Shown: in pieces, positions 16,799 to 25,566 of the stretch | How the letters are laid out: every line of letters starts with the position of its first letter | Numbering within the stretch: position 1 is the stretch's first letter | DNA from: Sedimentimonas flavescens | Lineage (GTDB): Bacteria; Pseudomonadota; Alphaproteobacteria; Rhodobacterales; Rhodobacteraceae | NCBI RefSeq assembly: GCF_019264375.1 | Contig: NZ_JAHVAI010000003.1 | Coordinates: 62,001-126,000 of the forward strand | Length of the DNA stretch: 64,000 nt | Reading direction: 5' to 3' | Notes under the pieces: model-generated | Told to the model about the DNA's origin: nothing | The model's database searches: none | The model's input: only the letters and a program-made list of their open reading frames with translations | Made by a program: the position numbers and the translations under genes

Positions 16799-18313
16799 AT
16801 GACTTTCACACCCCACGGCAAGCATCTGATCGCCGGAGAATGGCGCGCGACTGAACAGACGTTCCTGTCGGAGCCCGCGCATGGATCGGCCCATGCGTTC
16901 TCGGTCGGGACGCCCGAACTGGTGGATCAGGCGGTTCGCGCCGCCGAGGACGCCTTCTGGAGCTACGGCTATTCGACCCGCGCGGAGCGGGCGGCGTTTC
17001 TGGAGACCATCGCGGATGAGATCGAGGCCCGCGCCGAGGCAATCACCGAGATCGGCACGCAGGAAACCGGCCTGCCCGAAGCCCGCCTGAACGGCGAACG
17101 TGGCCGCACCACCGGCCAGTTGCGGCTTTTCGCGCAGCATATCCTAAAGGGCGATTACCTCGATCGTCGTCACGATGCGGCCATGCCCGACCGGCAGCCC
17201 TTGCCGCGCCCCGAGTTGCGTATGATGCAGCGCCCGATCGGCCCGGTCGCGGTTTTCGGCGCCTCCAACTTCCCGCTGGCCTTCTCCACGGCGGGCGGAG
17301 ATACGGCCGCCGCGCTGGCCGCCGGTTGCCCCGTTGTGGTCAAGGGGCACGGCGCGCATCCGGGCACGGGCGAGATCATCGCCGAGGCGATCCTTGCGGC
17401 CATCGTCAAATGCGACATGCCGCGCGGCGTGTTCTCGCTTGTGCAGGGTGGCAAGCGCGATGTCGGACAGGCGCTGGTGCAGCACCCGTTGATCAAGGCG
17501 GTGGGCTTTACCGGCTCGCTCGCCGGGGGGCGCGCCCTGTTCGACCTTTGCGCGCAGCGCCCAGAGCCGATCCCGTTCTTCGGCGAGTTGGGTTCGGTCA
17601 ACCCGATGTTCATGTTGCCCGAGGCGGTCGCGCGGCGCGGTGAGGCGCTTGGTCAGGGATGGGCGGCGTCGCTATCGATGGGGGCGGGTCAGTTCTGCAC
17701 CAATCCCGGTATCGCAGTGGTTCTGAACGGCCCACAGGCTGACACGTTCGTCGAGGCCGCGCGCGCGGCGCTATCAAAGACGGGCGCGCAGGTCATGCTG
17801 ACCGACGGGATCGCGAGCGCCTATGTCTCGGGTGCCGCGCAAATGGGGGCGCAGTCCGGCGTTCAGGGCCTGCTGACCTCGATGTGCGACCGGCGCGAGG
17901 CGAAGCCGTTCCTGTTCCGTGTCTCGGCGCAGGACTGGATGGGCAACCATGCCCTTGCCGAGGAAGTGTTCGGCCCGCTCGGGCTGGTCGTTGTGGCGCG
18001 CGACATGGATGAGATGTTGGACGTGGCGCGCAGCTTTGGCGGTCAGCTGACTGCGACGCTGCATATGGATGAGGCAGACGCAGGTCTCGCGCGGCGGCTG
18101 ATGCCGATCCTGGAGCGCAAGGCCGGGCGGGTACTGGCGAACGGCTTCCCGACGGGTGTCGAGGTGTGCGACAGCATGGTGCATGGCGGGCCTTACCCGG
18201 CCTCGACCAACTTCGGGGCGACCTCGGTCGGTACGCTCTCGATCCGCCGCTTCCTGCGCCCGGTCTGCTATCAGAACATCCCGGCCAGCGTTCTGCCCGC
18301 CGATCTGGCGTGA
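16799..18313 (+). CDS. Alpha-ketoglutarate semialdehyde dehydrogenase
   Basis: A 504-residue aldehyde dehydrogenase superfamily enzyme. The catalytic cysteine is Cys300 (GAGQFCTNPG) and the general-base glutamate is Glu263 (FFGELGSVNP); the sequence type, with EVCDSMVHGGPYPASTN near the C-terminus, is that of ketoglutarate semialdehyde dehydrogenases. It oxidises alpha-ketoglutarate semialdehyde to alpha-ketoglutarate with NAD(P)+, the final step of trans-4-hydroxyproline breakdown. The ATG at 16799 has GGAAGGG upstream and is preferred over an in-frame start at 16688. It is divergent from the transporter operon and probably co-regulated. Confidence 0.93.
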   Translation: MTFTPHGKHLIAGEWRATEQTFLSEPAHGSAHAFSVGTPELVDQAVRAAEDAFWSYGYSTRAERAAFLETIADEIEARAEAITEIGTQETGLPEARLNGERGRTTGQLRLFAQHILKGDYLDRRHDAAMPDRQPLPRPELRMMQRPIGPVAVFGASNFPLAFSTAGGDTAAALAAGCPVVVKGHGAHPGTGEIIAEAILAAIVKCDMPRGVFSLVQGGKRDVGQALVQHPLIKAVGFTGSLAGGRALFDLCAQRPEPIPFFGELGSVNPMFMLPEAVARRGEALGQGWAASLSMGAGQFCTNPGIAVVLNGPQADTFVEAARAALSKTGAQVMLTDGIASAYVSGAAQMGAQSGVQGLLTSMCDRREAKPFLFRVSAQDWMGNHALAEEVFGPLGLVVVARDMDEMLDVARSFGGQLTATLHMDEADAGLARRLMPILERKAGRVLANGFPTGVEVCDSMVHGGPYPASTNFGATSVGTLSIRRFLRPVCYQNIPASVLPADLA

Positions 18314-18410
18314 AACCGGCGCCGCCGGGGCCCGTGTGCTCTGGCCGCGCCGCAAAAGGCTTGCAAATTGCGCGGTCCCTCCGCACCCTTGGGTGACGGG
18401 GGGACTGAAC

Positions 18411-19109
18411 ATGGCTGACGGACCCAGAGTTTTATCGCTGACCCCGGGGCATGTGGCGCGCGTGCATCGCGAGATCAAGGACGGCGGCCAGCCTGCGGGC
18501 CTGCTTCCCCAGACCGATCAGGATTATGCCGAATGGGTGGATCGAATTCTGGCGAGCCATCCGGCGCCCGATCGCCCGACCCAGCTTTTCGCCTATGGCT
18601 CGCTGATCTGGCGCCCCGAGATCGACCATCGGGGCGAGCAATGCGCGCGTCTGCCAGGGTGGCGGCGGTCTTTCTGCCTGCGGCAATGGCGGTTTCGCGG
18701 CTCGCCGGAGTACCCGGGCCTGATGATGTCGCTCGACCGGGGAGGGGAGTGTCAGGGCGTCCTCTTCGAGCTGCCCAAAGCCGATCTTGAGGCACAGTTC
18801 CACCAGTTGTTCCGCCGCGAATTCACGGTGAAGCCGATCACCAATATTCCCACATGGCTGCGGGTTGAAACCGGGGACGGGCCAGTCAACGCGCTGGTTT
18901 TCGTGATGAACCGCGAGTCACCACAATATGCCGGAGACCTGACGCCCGGCGAGGTTGCCGATGTGCTGTCGCAAAGCTGTGGTCATCTGGGAACCGGTGC
19001 CGAATACCTGCTGAACACGGTCACGCAACTGGAGGCGCGCGGGATGCATGACGAAGGTCTGTGGCTTTTGCAGGAACTGGTGGCACAGCGGATCGACGCG
19101 CGTTCCTAG
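18411..19109 (+). CDS. chaC: Gamma-glutamylcyclotransferase (ChaC-like)
   Basis: A 232-residue ChaC-family protein. The substrate-binding YGSLIWRP motif is at about residues 63-70, and the family signatures RSFCLRQW, G-V-L-F-E and EYLLNTV are present. ChaC enzymes cleave glutathione into 5-oxoproline and Cys-Gly in the cytoplasm. A separate start 97 bases after the dehydrogenase gene suggests it is not part of the hydroxyproline unit, although read-through is possible. Its TAG stop overlaps the convergent potassium-channel stop by four bases. Confidence 0.92.
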   Translation: MADGPRVLSLTPGHVARVHREIKDGGQPAGLLPQTDQDYAEWVDRILASHPAPDRPTQLFAYGSLIWRPEIDHRGEQCARLPGWRRSFCLRQWRFRGSPEYPGLMMSLDRGGECQGVLFELPKADLEAQFHQLFRREFTVKPITNIPTWLRVETGDGPVNALVFVMNRESPQYAGDLTPGEVADVLSQSCGHLGTGAEYLLNTVTQLEARGMHDEGLWLLQELVAQRIDARS

Positions 19110-19468
19110 TCTTTGGCGGGTTCTTTCGCCGTGGGGCTGTCTGCGGGTTCCTCGATTTTCAGCAGGGCGCGGGCGAGTTGCGTGAAAAGCGCCACGAAAA
19201 CCCCTACGCCGACGAAGATATAGACCACGGTGAACAGCTTGCCGACATTGGTCTGCGGCGTCAGGTCGCCAAAGCCCACGGTCGACATCGTCGTGGTGCT
19301 GAAATAGAGCGAGTCGATCCAGGACCAGCCCTCGGTTTGGTGATAGAAGACCGTCCCGGTGAGCAAGAGGATCCCCGCAAGGCTGAGGGTGGCGCGAAAC
19401 GTCGGGATGCGCCAGGAGCGAATGATCGCTTTGAACAGCCTCAGAATGTTGAGCAGGAAGGATAGCAT
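19106..19468 (-). CDS. Two-transmembrane potassium channel protein
   Basis: A 120-residue ion channel of the Ion_trans_2 type. TM1 is at about 26-42, the pore helix at 52-62, the selectivity filter TVGFGD starts at Thr63, and TM2 is at about 77-101. It has a short charged C-terminus and no regulatory RCK or cyclic-nucleotide domain. It should form a tetrameric K+ channel in the inner membrane. The filter matches potassium selectivity. Convergent with chaC. Confidence 0.9.
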   Translation of the reverse strand: MLSFLLNILRLFKAIIRSWRIPTFRATLSLAGILLLTGTVFYHQTEGWSWIDSLYFSTTTMSTVGFGDLTPQTNVGKLFTVVYIFVGVGVFVALFTQLARALLKIEEPADSPTAKEPAKD

Positions 19469-19504
19469 TCGTTCTCTCCGGATGGACGGCCCGGTAGTCT
19501 AAGA

Positions 19505-19942
19505 TCAGACCTGCCGCCCGTAAATGCGCACAGTGGTGGTGCCGCCCACGGGCACGCGCTTGTAGATGATCTTGATCAGGCGAATTCCGCGCACGAGGCC
19601 GGGCAGGAGCATCTTGCGGGTGCGGCGCCCTTCGCTGATGATCGAGCGGACTGCAAGTTCGGTCGTCTCCCCGTTGCTGAAGGTGACTTCCACGCTTTCG
19701 ATGAAGATCGGGTTGTCGACCGCTTCGATCACAAGACCCGCAAAAAGCCCCTTGTTCAGGGTGACAGGGATGATCGAGAAGTTCTTGAGCAGGTTGATCT
19801 TGCTTTCGGCCAGCACGATCCAGTCTTCGCCCAGATCCTGATCCGCATGAGCCGCAAAGGGAAAGGCCGCCGCAAGGGCGATGAAGCTGCGGCGGTGCAA
19901 TCTCTTGCGACCGACGCTGGACTGGGGTGTCTGGTCAGGCAT
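19505..19942 (-). CDS. Exported protein of unknown function
   Basis: A 145-residue protein with an N-terminal RLHRRSFIALAAAFPFAAHA signal, which has a twin-arginine and hydrophobic core and an AHA cleavage site, so export by Sec or Tat is expected. The mature domain is beta-rich (NPIFIESVEVTFSNGE, KIIYKRVPVGGTTTVRIYG) and resembles small periplasmic beta-sandwich proteins. I do not recognise the family. It lies 44 bases downstream of the outer membrane barrel gene on the same strand and may be its partner. Confidence 0.7.
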   Translation of the reverse strand: MPDQTPQSSVGRKRLHRRSFIALAAAFPFAAHADQDLGEDWIVLAESKINLLKNFSIIPVTLNKGLFAGLVIEAVDNPIFIESVEVTFSNGETTELAVRSIISEGRRTRKMLLPGLVRGIRLIKIIYKRVPVGGTTTVRIYGRQV

Positions 19943-19986
19943 CTGTCTTTCTCCCGTAACTACGGCTCACGCTGCGCCCGCGCATC

Positions 19987-21174
19987 TCAGAATCGCTGGC
20001 CCAGGGTGATGTACAAGAACTCCTCCTGCGCGTCGTTGCGCGCATAGTCGATCGCATAGTCGAGCCCGAACTGCTTCGATATCCGGTAGCGCAGGCCAAA
20101 CCCCGCAGCAAAACCGCCCTGATCGAGCGACATGTCGGCGAAAGTGTCGCCGCCGATGCCAAGGCCCGCAAAGCCGACATAGCCGATGCGTTCGGTCAGA
20201 CGCCCGCGATACTCGACCTGGGCGCCCGCCGACCAGGAGGCGAGATCATCGAGCGTGCCGAAACCGCGCAGCCCGTTTGCCATGCCGACGCCGCAGCCGT
20301 CGAAAAACGGTGCCGAGTCGGAGGCGCCGCAGATCGAGGCATTCGCGGCCAGAATGCCATTCTTGCCCAAGGGCGCATAGCGCGATGCGGAGGCCACACC
20401 CTTGGAATAGTGCCGGTCGATCACAGGGATCTCGCCGTCGAAAATCGCGTCCAGTTCTTCTCCATAGGCGAGCGAGCCTTTGATCAGCGCACCCTGCGTG
20501 GGGAAGAAGGTGTCGTCGCGGGTGTCATATGCCGCGTGAATGTTGATCTTGCCCACGGTCACATTGGCATCTGGCCTCAGGATCGGGGGCAGATCTTCAA
20601 AGCCGGGCACGTCAAGACCAAGGGTTGAGTCCAGATAACTGAGCGACACTCCCGCCGACAGCTTGCTGTTTACCGCCCGGCTGACCGTGAAAGCATATAG
20701 CTTGCCGGTCTGCTTCAGGGGAAGATCGGCCGTATTGCTCAGCGGGAAGTCATAAAAAAGGGTGGCCTCGCCGCCGATCAGGCCCACCGACCAAAGGCCG
20801 TCCGCGAAGTTCACGTTGAAGCCGCCGCCAATCCCTTCGCTACCGTTGCTGGTCTTGAGGGCGGCGATCCCTGCGCCGGAGGGCTTCGAGCCGGGAAGGT
20901 TGAACAGGTATCCTGCGCCAAGGGTCAGCCCGTGCTCGATCATCGGGTTCGAGAAGGGGATCGGGGCGATGACGACAGAGCCCTTGCTGATGCCGACGTC
21001 CGTCTGCCCCATCACGGCGGCATTGGAGAACTCGCGCTCAAGTATCGTCTCCTGAGCAGTGGAGGCGCCTGCAGACGCAATCAGAAGCGCTACCGCGATC
21101 GCGAGGCCGCTCTGATGGGCAGGAAGGGCCGCCGTGCCGCGTGCTGCGGATCTCTTGAGTGCTGCGAACGTCAT
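19987..21174 (-). CDS. BamA/TamA-family outer membrane beta-barrel protein
   Basis: A 395-residue protein with a signal peptide (about residues 1-40, cleavage near STAQE) and a C-terminal Omp85-like 16-strand barrel. Features include INIHAAYDTRDDTFFPTQG, the NGLRGFG element that matches the conserved VRGF-type motif, GLRYRISKQFGLDYAIDYA and a terminal phenylalanine for assembly. There are no recognisable POTRA domains, so it is a short, barrel-only member. It could transport or anchor the exported protein encoded next to it. The ATG is at 21174. Confidence 0.85.
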   Translation of the reverse strand: MTFAALKRSAARGTAALPAHQSGLAIAVALLIASAGASTAQETILEREFSNAAVMGQTDVGISKGSVVIAPIPFSNPMIEHGLTLGAGYLFNLPGSKPSGAGIAALKTSNGSEGIGGGFNVNFADGLWSVGLIGGEATLFYDFPLSNTADLPLKQTGKLYAFTVSRAVNSKLSAGVSLSYLDSTLGLDVPGFEDLPPILRPDANVTVGKINIHAAYDTRDDTFFPTQGALIKGSLAYGEELDAIFDGEIPVIDRHYSKGVASASRYAPLGKNGILAANASICGASDSAPFFDGCGVGMANGLRGFGTLDDLASWSAGAQVEYRGRLTERIGYVGFAGLGIGGDTFADMSLDQGGFAAGFGLRYRISKQFGLDYAIDYARNDAQEEFLYITLGQRF

Positions 21175-21640
21175 GCTGTCTCCTTCTCGGCCTGCGCGTC
21201 GTCATTTTTCGGTCTGTGCCATGGGCCGCATCGCCGCACCCCATCAGTAGCCGATAATTTCCGCTTCGACATCAGAAGAATGTGGCGGTTTCTTCATGTT
21301 GGACACGTGAATCAAGCCTGAGCGATCCGATGAATGGAGCGGTCAGCGGGCTTTCGCGCGAGATCACCTACAGGCAGGCAATCCCCGTGGCGAAGGTGGC
21401 GCAGCCCAATAACAAAGCGCATCAGCGCCTGAGTCCGCCCTTCCGATTCCACTTGCTTTGTCAGGATATCCGATCAGGCCTAGCATTGGTCAGTGGCTGC
21501 TCTTTCCGGCATGCGCTCGCCAGACCAGAAAACCCCTCGCCTAGTGGCGCTTTTCCTGGCCCACCGCTACAGTCCGACGAAGGACATCGGCCGCTGACTG
21601 ATTTAGTCAGCGCGCTGTAGCTTGAATTTATTGGATTTTT
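21175..21640. other. Gene-free backbone stretch next to the island junction
   Basis: I see no convincing gene here; a plus-strand frame at 21282-21620 has unnatural composition. An 8-bp perfect hairpin (21592-21599 with 21605-21612) lies 29 bases from the tRNA fragment and could be the old tRNA terminator or part of an attachment site. Confidence 0.5.
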
Positions 21641-21657
21641 TGGCTCCGGCGGTAGGG
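21641..21657 (-). repeat. tRNA-Asn 3'-end fragment, probable island attachment site
   Basis: The minus strand reads CCCTACCGCCGGAGCCA. This splits cleanly into a T-stem 3' half (CCTAC), a 7-base acceptor strand (CGCCGGA), discriminator G and CCA, and agrees with the 3' end of alphaproteobacterial tRNA-Asn as I recall it. The rest of the tRNA is absent. A 3'-end-only copy is the usual scar left at one end of an integrated island. Its orientation puts the intact tRNA at higher coordinates, outside the window. Confidence 0.7.
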
Positions 21658-21798
21658 CGCAGAGTAACTTTGCACAGCGTTGATTTGAAACGATAATTTT
21701 TCGGCTTCGGTTTGCACGGCACCAGTTTGTGCAACGTTTTGTGCACTGGATTGTGCTCCGTGGCAAGCCCTGACGGGCTTGCCTGTGACGCGACCTGA

Positions 21799-22212
21799 TC
21801 AGGCATTGGTGTGGATCTCTGCCTCGAGGGCACGCATGGCCGCGACCAGATCCCGGACCTCCTGGCGGACATCGCGCAAAGCTTTCCAGCACTCAATCAA
21901 TTGGCGCAGATGTTCGCGAGGCGCCTCGAAGATGAGATGATCACTGGTGTCGTTCATCAGGCACAAATCGCCGTAGCCGGGTTTCAGCGCATTCAGAGCG
22001 GCGCATAGGGCCTTGCCCATGCTCTGGATGGTGATGTCGTCGTGACGGGCCAGAACTTCCCCTTCCCGGAGTCGGGCAAGGGTTTCCTGGATGGGGGCGC
22101 TGTCAGAGGGCTCCGGCCCGTGCTCGCTCCAATCCTCGGCGAGACAACGACCGCGCCGGACGGCGATCAGGATGGCGTTTTCGAGACGCTCGTAGAGCGG
22201 TTGATGGGGCAT
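21799..22212 (-). CDS. Hypothetical protein, helical
   Basis: A 137-residue protein with no recognised domain. The C-terminal half is predicted helical with coiled-coil character (REHLRQLIECWKALRDVRQE, LVAAMRALEAE). The ATG at 22212 has AAGGAG at ideal spacing, supporting it as a real gene. An 18-bp palindrome 114 bases upstream may control it. First gene inside the proposed island; function unknown. Confidence 0.6.
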   Translation of the reverse strand: MPHQPLYERLENAILIAVRRGRCLAEDWSEHGPEPSDSAPIQETLARLREGEVLARHDDITIQSMGKALCAALNALKPGYGDLCLMNDTSDHLIFEAPREHLRQLIECWKALRDVRQEVRDLVAAMRALEAEIHTNA

Positions 22213-22325
22213 GTGGTGAACTCCTTCGCGGGTGAAAACGCGACATGCGTCTTCTCAAGACGCCGATCCTGACAACGTTCAGCGGAGCGGCGGTGCCGGG
22301 AGCGACGGCAAGGTGGGAATGAGCC

Positions 22326-22343
22326 GCAGACATAAATGTCTGC
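22326..22343. promoter_or_regulatory. 18-bp palindrome, operator candidate
   Basis: GCAGACAT-AA-ATGTCTGC is a perfect 8-2-8 inverted repeat upstream of the divergent helical protein gene (start 22212). Its size fits a dimeric HTH repressor site; it lacks a T run, so it is not a terminator. Confidence 0.5.
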
Positions 22344-22782
22344 CGCGCGATCTGGATGTGACAAAGAGGGGCTGCGACCCACGGGCGGAGTGTTTCGGGG
22401 GCGGGCCATTCATGTTTTGCGTCTTGTTCGACGGCTGTGCCGGATGTTTTTCAGGCCGCGCAATGAAGGTCTGGAAAACATCTGGCCGGTCGTCGATCTG
22501 CTGTGCGTCAGATTCTCAACCAATAGAGTCTTAGGGGTATAATGTAGCAGTCTGTGGCGAAGGCGACGGTGTGGACGGGGTTTCGCTCCCACCGTTCAAA
22601 TCGAAATGACTCTACCGCCACTCAGGCGAGTTTCCCTGCTTCGCTCAGGATGGCGCCTCAGCTTTGTGGACGAACTTCCCAAAGCGCCCACCTGGGCTGT
22701 GCCTTCGAAAGATCTCCAACCTCACGCGGAGCAACCGGCGTTGCTTATTTTCTGACGTCTTCCCATAGTTTCGATCCGCGAT

Positions 22783-22817
22783 CGTGCGACAAGGCGAGAT
22801 GAGCACCTTGTCGCACG
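22783..22817. promoter_or_regulatory. 12-bp inverted repeat upstream of the membrane-protein pair
   Basis: CGTGCGACAAGG (22783-22794) and its exact complement (22806-22817) are separated by 11 bases and end 47 bases before the gene start at 22865. This could be an operator or a 5' leader hairpin of the two-gene membrane operon. Confidence 0.5.
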
Positions 22818-22864
22818 CAGACCATTCAAGGATACTTTGAATGCAGGAAGATCGGAGGCAATTC

Positions 22865-23632
22865 ATGAATCGAAAGGTTTCAATTGCCGTAGTGGTAACG
22901 CTCCTTTCTGCACTTTTACTCTATCTTTGGAGACTGACTTACGACTTTTCGGATTGGGCTGCCGTCTGGTTGTTGTTGCTTGCCGCCATGATCTTTCGCG
23001 GCAATTGGTCTATTGTGATGGATCATTGGAGCGCCGAGCGCGGAATCGTGTTGAGGCCCGAGTCTTGGATTTCGGGTTGGCTCACGGGAAGGACCTGGGC
23101 CTTCTTGTCCTCGATGCTCTTGGTGTTGGTCGTGGTGCCTGTTTTGGCCTGGCAAGCGCTCAATATGCTTGCGTTGGAGGTAAGCGTCCTCCTTGCGCTT
23201 GCCTTTTCGTCAGCCTGGCTGTTCCTGTCGATGCAATCCTTTTTGGCACTGCACGTCCGACCACCCTTTGATAAGATTTTTGCTACAGGACCAAGCACTT
23301 GGTTAATCGGACTGCCATTCTCGTCTATCCTCTTTCTCGTGACTTGGTATGCCCCGACCGTTCCAGGTGAAGTGCTTGCGGCCCCCTTTTCCGAGAGCGT
23401 TCAGTCCGCGTTAAGTGAGCTTCCCGAAAGGCGTGGTTGGATAGCTGAGATTCTTGCCCTCGGCTATGCCTTCGAGGCTGCGAAACTCTGGCTGGTGGTG
23501 CAGGCCAGGGAATATCGTCTGGTCACGCTGTTGTTCAATCTGGATACGGCCCTGTTCGGCTTCTTTGCTGCCAGAGCAAGTGTAGTCGTTACACATTTCG
23601 TCGAAACGCATTACGGCAAGGGGGGCGAATGA
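22865..23632 (+). CDS. Polytopic membrane protein of unknown function
   Basis: A 255-residue protein with about six predicted membrane helices (near residues 7-25, 32-46, 75-98, 103-125, 143-165 and 225-243). The start at 22865 has GGAGG seven bases upstream; an in-frame ATG at 22841 is possible. The last four bases overlap the start of the next gene (ATGA), so the two are translationally coupled. No family is recognised. In its island setting it may be a membrane component of a two-gene system with its neighbour. Confidence 0.7.
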   Translation: MNRKVSIAVVVTLLSALLLYLWRLTYDFSDWAAVWLLLLAAMIFRGNWSIVMDHWSAERGIVLRPESWISGWLTGRTWAFLSSMLLVLVVVPVLAWQALNMLALEVSVLLALAFSSAWLFLSMQSFLALHVRPPFDKIFATGPSTWLIGLPFSSILFLVTWYAPTVPGEVLAAPFSESVQSALSELPERRGWIAEILALGYAFEAAKLWLVVQAREYRLVTLLFNLDTALFGFFAARASVVVTHFVETHYGKGGE

Positions 23633-25323
23633 CCCATTCCCAGAATGATCCTCCGCACGAAGAGGCTGGGGCGGGTCAGCCGCAGGCAGGAATGCGAGTA
23701 TCGATCGGGGTCGAGAGAAGAAAGGACCGCAAGGCGCCAAATCTTTCGCGCTGGTTCTGGGGAACGATCGCTTTGCTGTTTATGGTTACGCTCGTTGCGA
23801 AGCTGCTTGCCTCATGGCACGCGGGTCGAAACGACGTAGAGGGTGCCGATGAGGGCAGCCCAGGCGGTCAGTCGGAGACGAAGACGACGTATGTGGAGCG
23901 GGCCTTTACGGTGGCGGAGGAGAAGGCAGAAGGTGCCAGACGCGAAATCGGTCCGTTGCTGGATAAGGCCTATGCGCCGGTCTATCGGGGCATTCCTGCC
24001 TATATGGATTACCACTATTCACTGAAGGGCGAATGGTTGGAACTTGGCTCGGCTGCCTTGGGTGAGATTGGTGTGGGACTGGACAGCTATCTGTTCTCAG
24101 GACTTGAGACGCGATTGACGGCCCTTGCCGTTGAACTGGACCGAGACTTCGATGAGAGATACTCGATAGCGCTGGACGAGGCGCTGGCGAAGGTGCCGGG
24201 CGGTCGCGCCGCGATGGGGTCCGTTGTCACCCGGGCAATTGATGACGCGAAAAGCCGGATGGAGAAGACGGCGGGCGTATTCGCGGCAGGGGCTTTGGGT
24301 GGTGTATCGTTTAAGGCTCTGACAAAGGGTTTTGCCAAAAATCTTGGCACAAAGCTGGCAGCGAAAGTGGCGGCCAAGACCGGAACGAAGTGGGTTACAG
24401 TTGCCAGCGGAGCCGGCATCGGTGCCGGAGCTTGTTCATGGGCCGGCCCAGGAGCAGCGGGTTGCGCCGTGGTTGGAGCGGTGATCACTTGGGTTGGCGT
24501 GGATCTGGCCCTGGTAAAGCTGGACGAATACGTCACGCGAGACGAATTTGAGCGCGATCTGCGTGAGTTAATCGACAATCAGAAGGAAGAGACTTACCGG
24601 GCGCTGGAAGCGATGCTGGACGGAAAGGCGCTGGATGCCGATGCTCGGCGAAAGGAGGCGGTTCAGAAAATCTCGCTCTCCGAGTTGAAGGATGTCGACA
24701 GGTTGGGGGCCTGTCAGGCAGCGCAGGATATCCTTTTTAGCTTTGATTCCATAAGAGAAAATCTTCAGGCACGCTCTTCAGCAAATGTTAAGACTCTTCG
24801 GTGGGCTATCAAGGAGCAGGCGGAAAATCCCCTCTTGGCCCCTTGGGTCGACGGGTTGGAAGCCGTGATCGGCAATAGCGACTTTCGCCCTTGGGTCCGC
24901 AATGAAATTACTCTGACCATTGACCTTCCGCCGGAACTTCGGGAGGAGCACGAGATCCGGGCCACGCTGACACTTGGACAAAAGCCTCTTGAATTCGAAT
25001 GGACACCAGGAAATTCCGTTGGTCATTTCGAGCTCAAGACGTTGCCGCGCGAGAGGATTCTCTTGGATGCGCAACAGCACTACGAACTGACGCTGGTTCA
25101 GGATCGCGGCCTGATAAACTGGAACCGGAGTTTCAGTGGCTCTGCTCGGTTTGATTTGTTCGAGGGTCTTGCGAATGGGTCTGGTCTTTCACCAAGGGCG
25201 AAGATCTCACTCGCCATGCTCTCAGGGAAGTCAGAAGAACTGACGCCTTTCGTGACCTTGGAGCTGCCATTGGCTGGCGTGGTGCTGCCGAAGCAAGAGA
25301 TGCCCGAGTTCTGTTCGAGATAG
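23629..25323 (+). CDS. Large membrane-anchored protein of unknown function
   Basis: A 564-residue protein. One hydrophobic helix lies at about residues 41-63, preceded by a charged cytoplasmic tail. A helical region follows, then a glycine/alanine-rich hydrophobic stretch at about 254-297 (GAGIGAGACSWAGPGAAGC) resembling pore-forming or channel-lining glycine-zipper segments. The C-terminal third (from about 420) looks like beta-rich soluble domains. It overlaps the upstream polytopic protein gene by four bases. I do not recognise the family; the composition suggests a membrane-perturbing or envelope-spanning component. Confidence 0.7.
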   Translation: MTHSQNDPPHEEAGAGQPQAGMRVSIGVERRKDRKAPNLSRWFWGTIALLFMVTLVAKLLASWHAGRNDVEGADEGSPGGQSETKTTYVERAFTVAEEKAEGARREIGPLLDKAYAPVYRGIPAYMDYHYSLKGEWLELGSAALGEIGVGLDSYLFSGLETRLTALAVELDRDFDERYSIALDEALAKVPGGRAAMGSVVTRAIDDAKSRMEKTAGVFAAGALGGVSFKALTKGFAKNLGTKLAAKVAAKTGTKWVTVASGAGIGAGACSWAGPGAAGCAVVGAVITWVGVDLALVKLDEYVTRDEFERDLRELIDNQKEETYRALEAMLDGKALDADARRKEAVQKISLSELKDVDRLGACQAAQDILFSFDSIRENLQARSSANVKTLRWAIKEQAENPLLAPWVDGLEAVIGNSDFRPWVRNEITLTIDLPPELREEHEIRATLTLGQKPLEFEWTPGNSVGHFELKTLPRERILLDAQQHYELTLVQDRGLINWNRSFSGSARFDLFEGLANGSGLSPRAKISLAMLSGKSEELTPFVTLELPLAGVVLPKQEMPEFCSR

Positions 25324-25566
25324 CGCTTTCGGTTGGACGCGGTTTCGGGCTGCCACAAAAGCAAACTCCAACGTCGCCTTCCGCCGCCCATCATGCGCGG
25401 CGCATCCCTCAGACGGAATGCGTCACGGTGAGACGTGTTTGATGAGGCGTGGAAAGGACGCGAGCTCCGATGAGAGCCCATACTCCGGCGCAGAAATGCC
25501 AGAGGCCACCAATCGCCATCCAGTTTAAGAGTCTAAACAGCGATTGGTCATGCTTCTGGAGGGCGA

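Larger units (their letters stand above)
22213..22864. other. 652-base intergenic region with two inverted repeats
   Basis: No convincing gene is seen between the divergent units starting at 22212 and 22865. It holds the palindrome at 22326-22343 and the inverted repeat at 22783-22817, described separately. Confidence 0.6.

Noticed and set aside
21282-21620. 112-codon plus-strand frame next to the island edge
   Set aside because: No ribosome site or recognisable domain, with unnatural proline/serine-rich composition; ends at the hairpin by chance.
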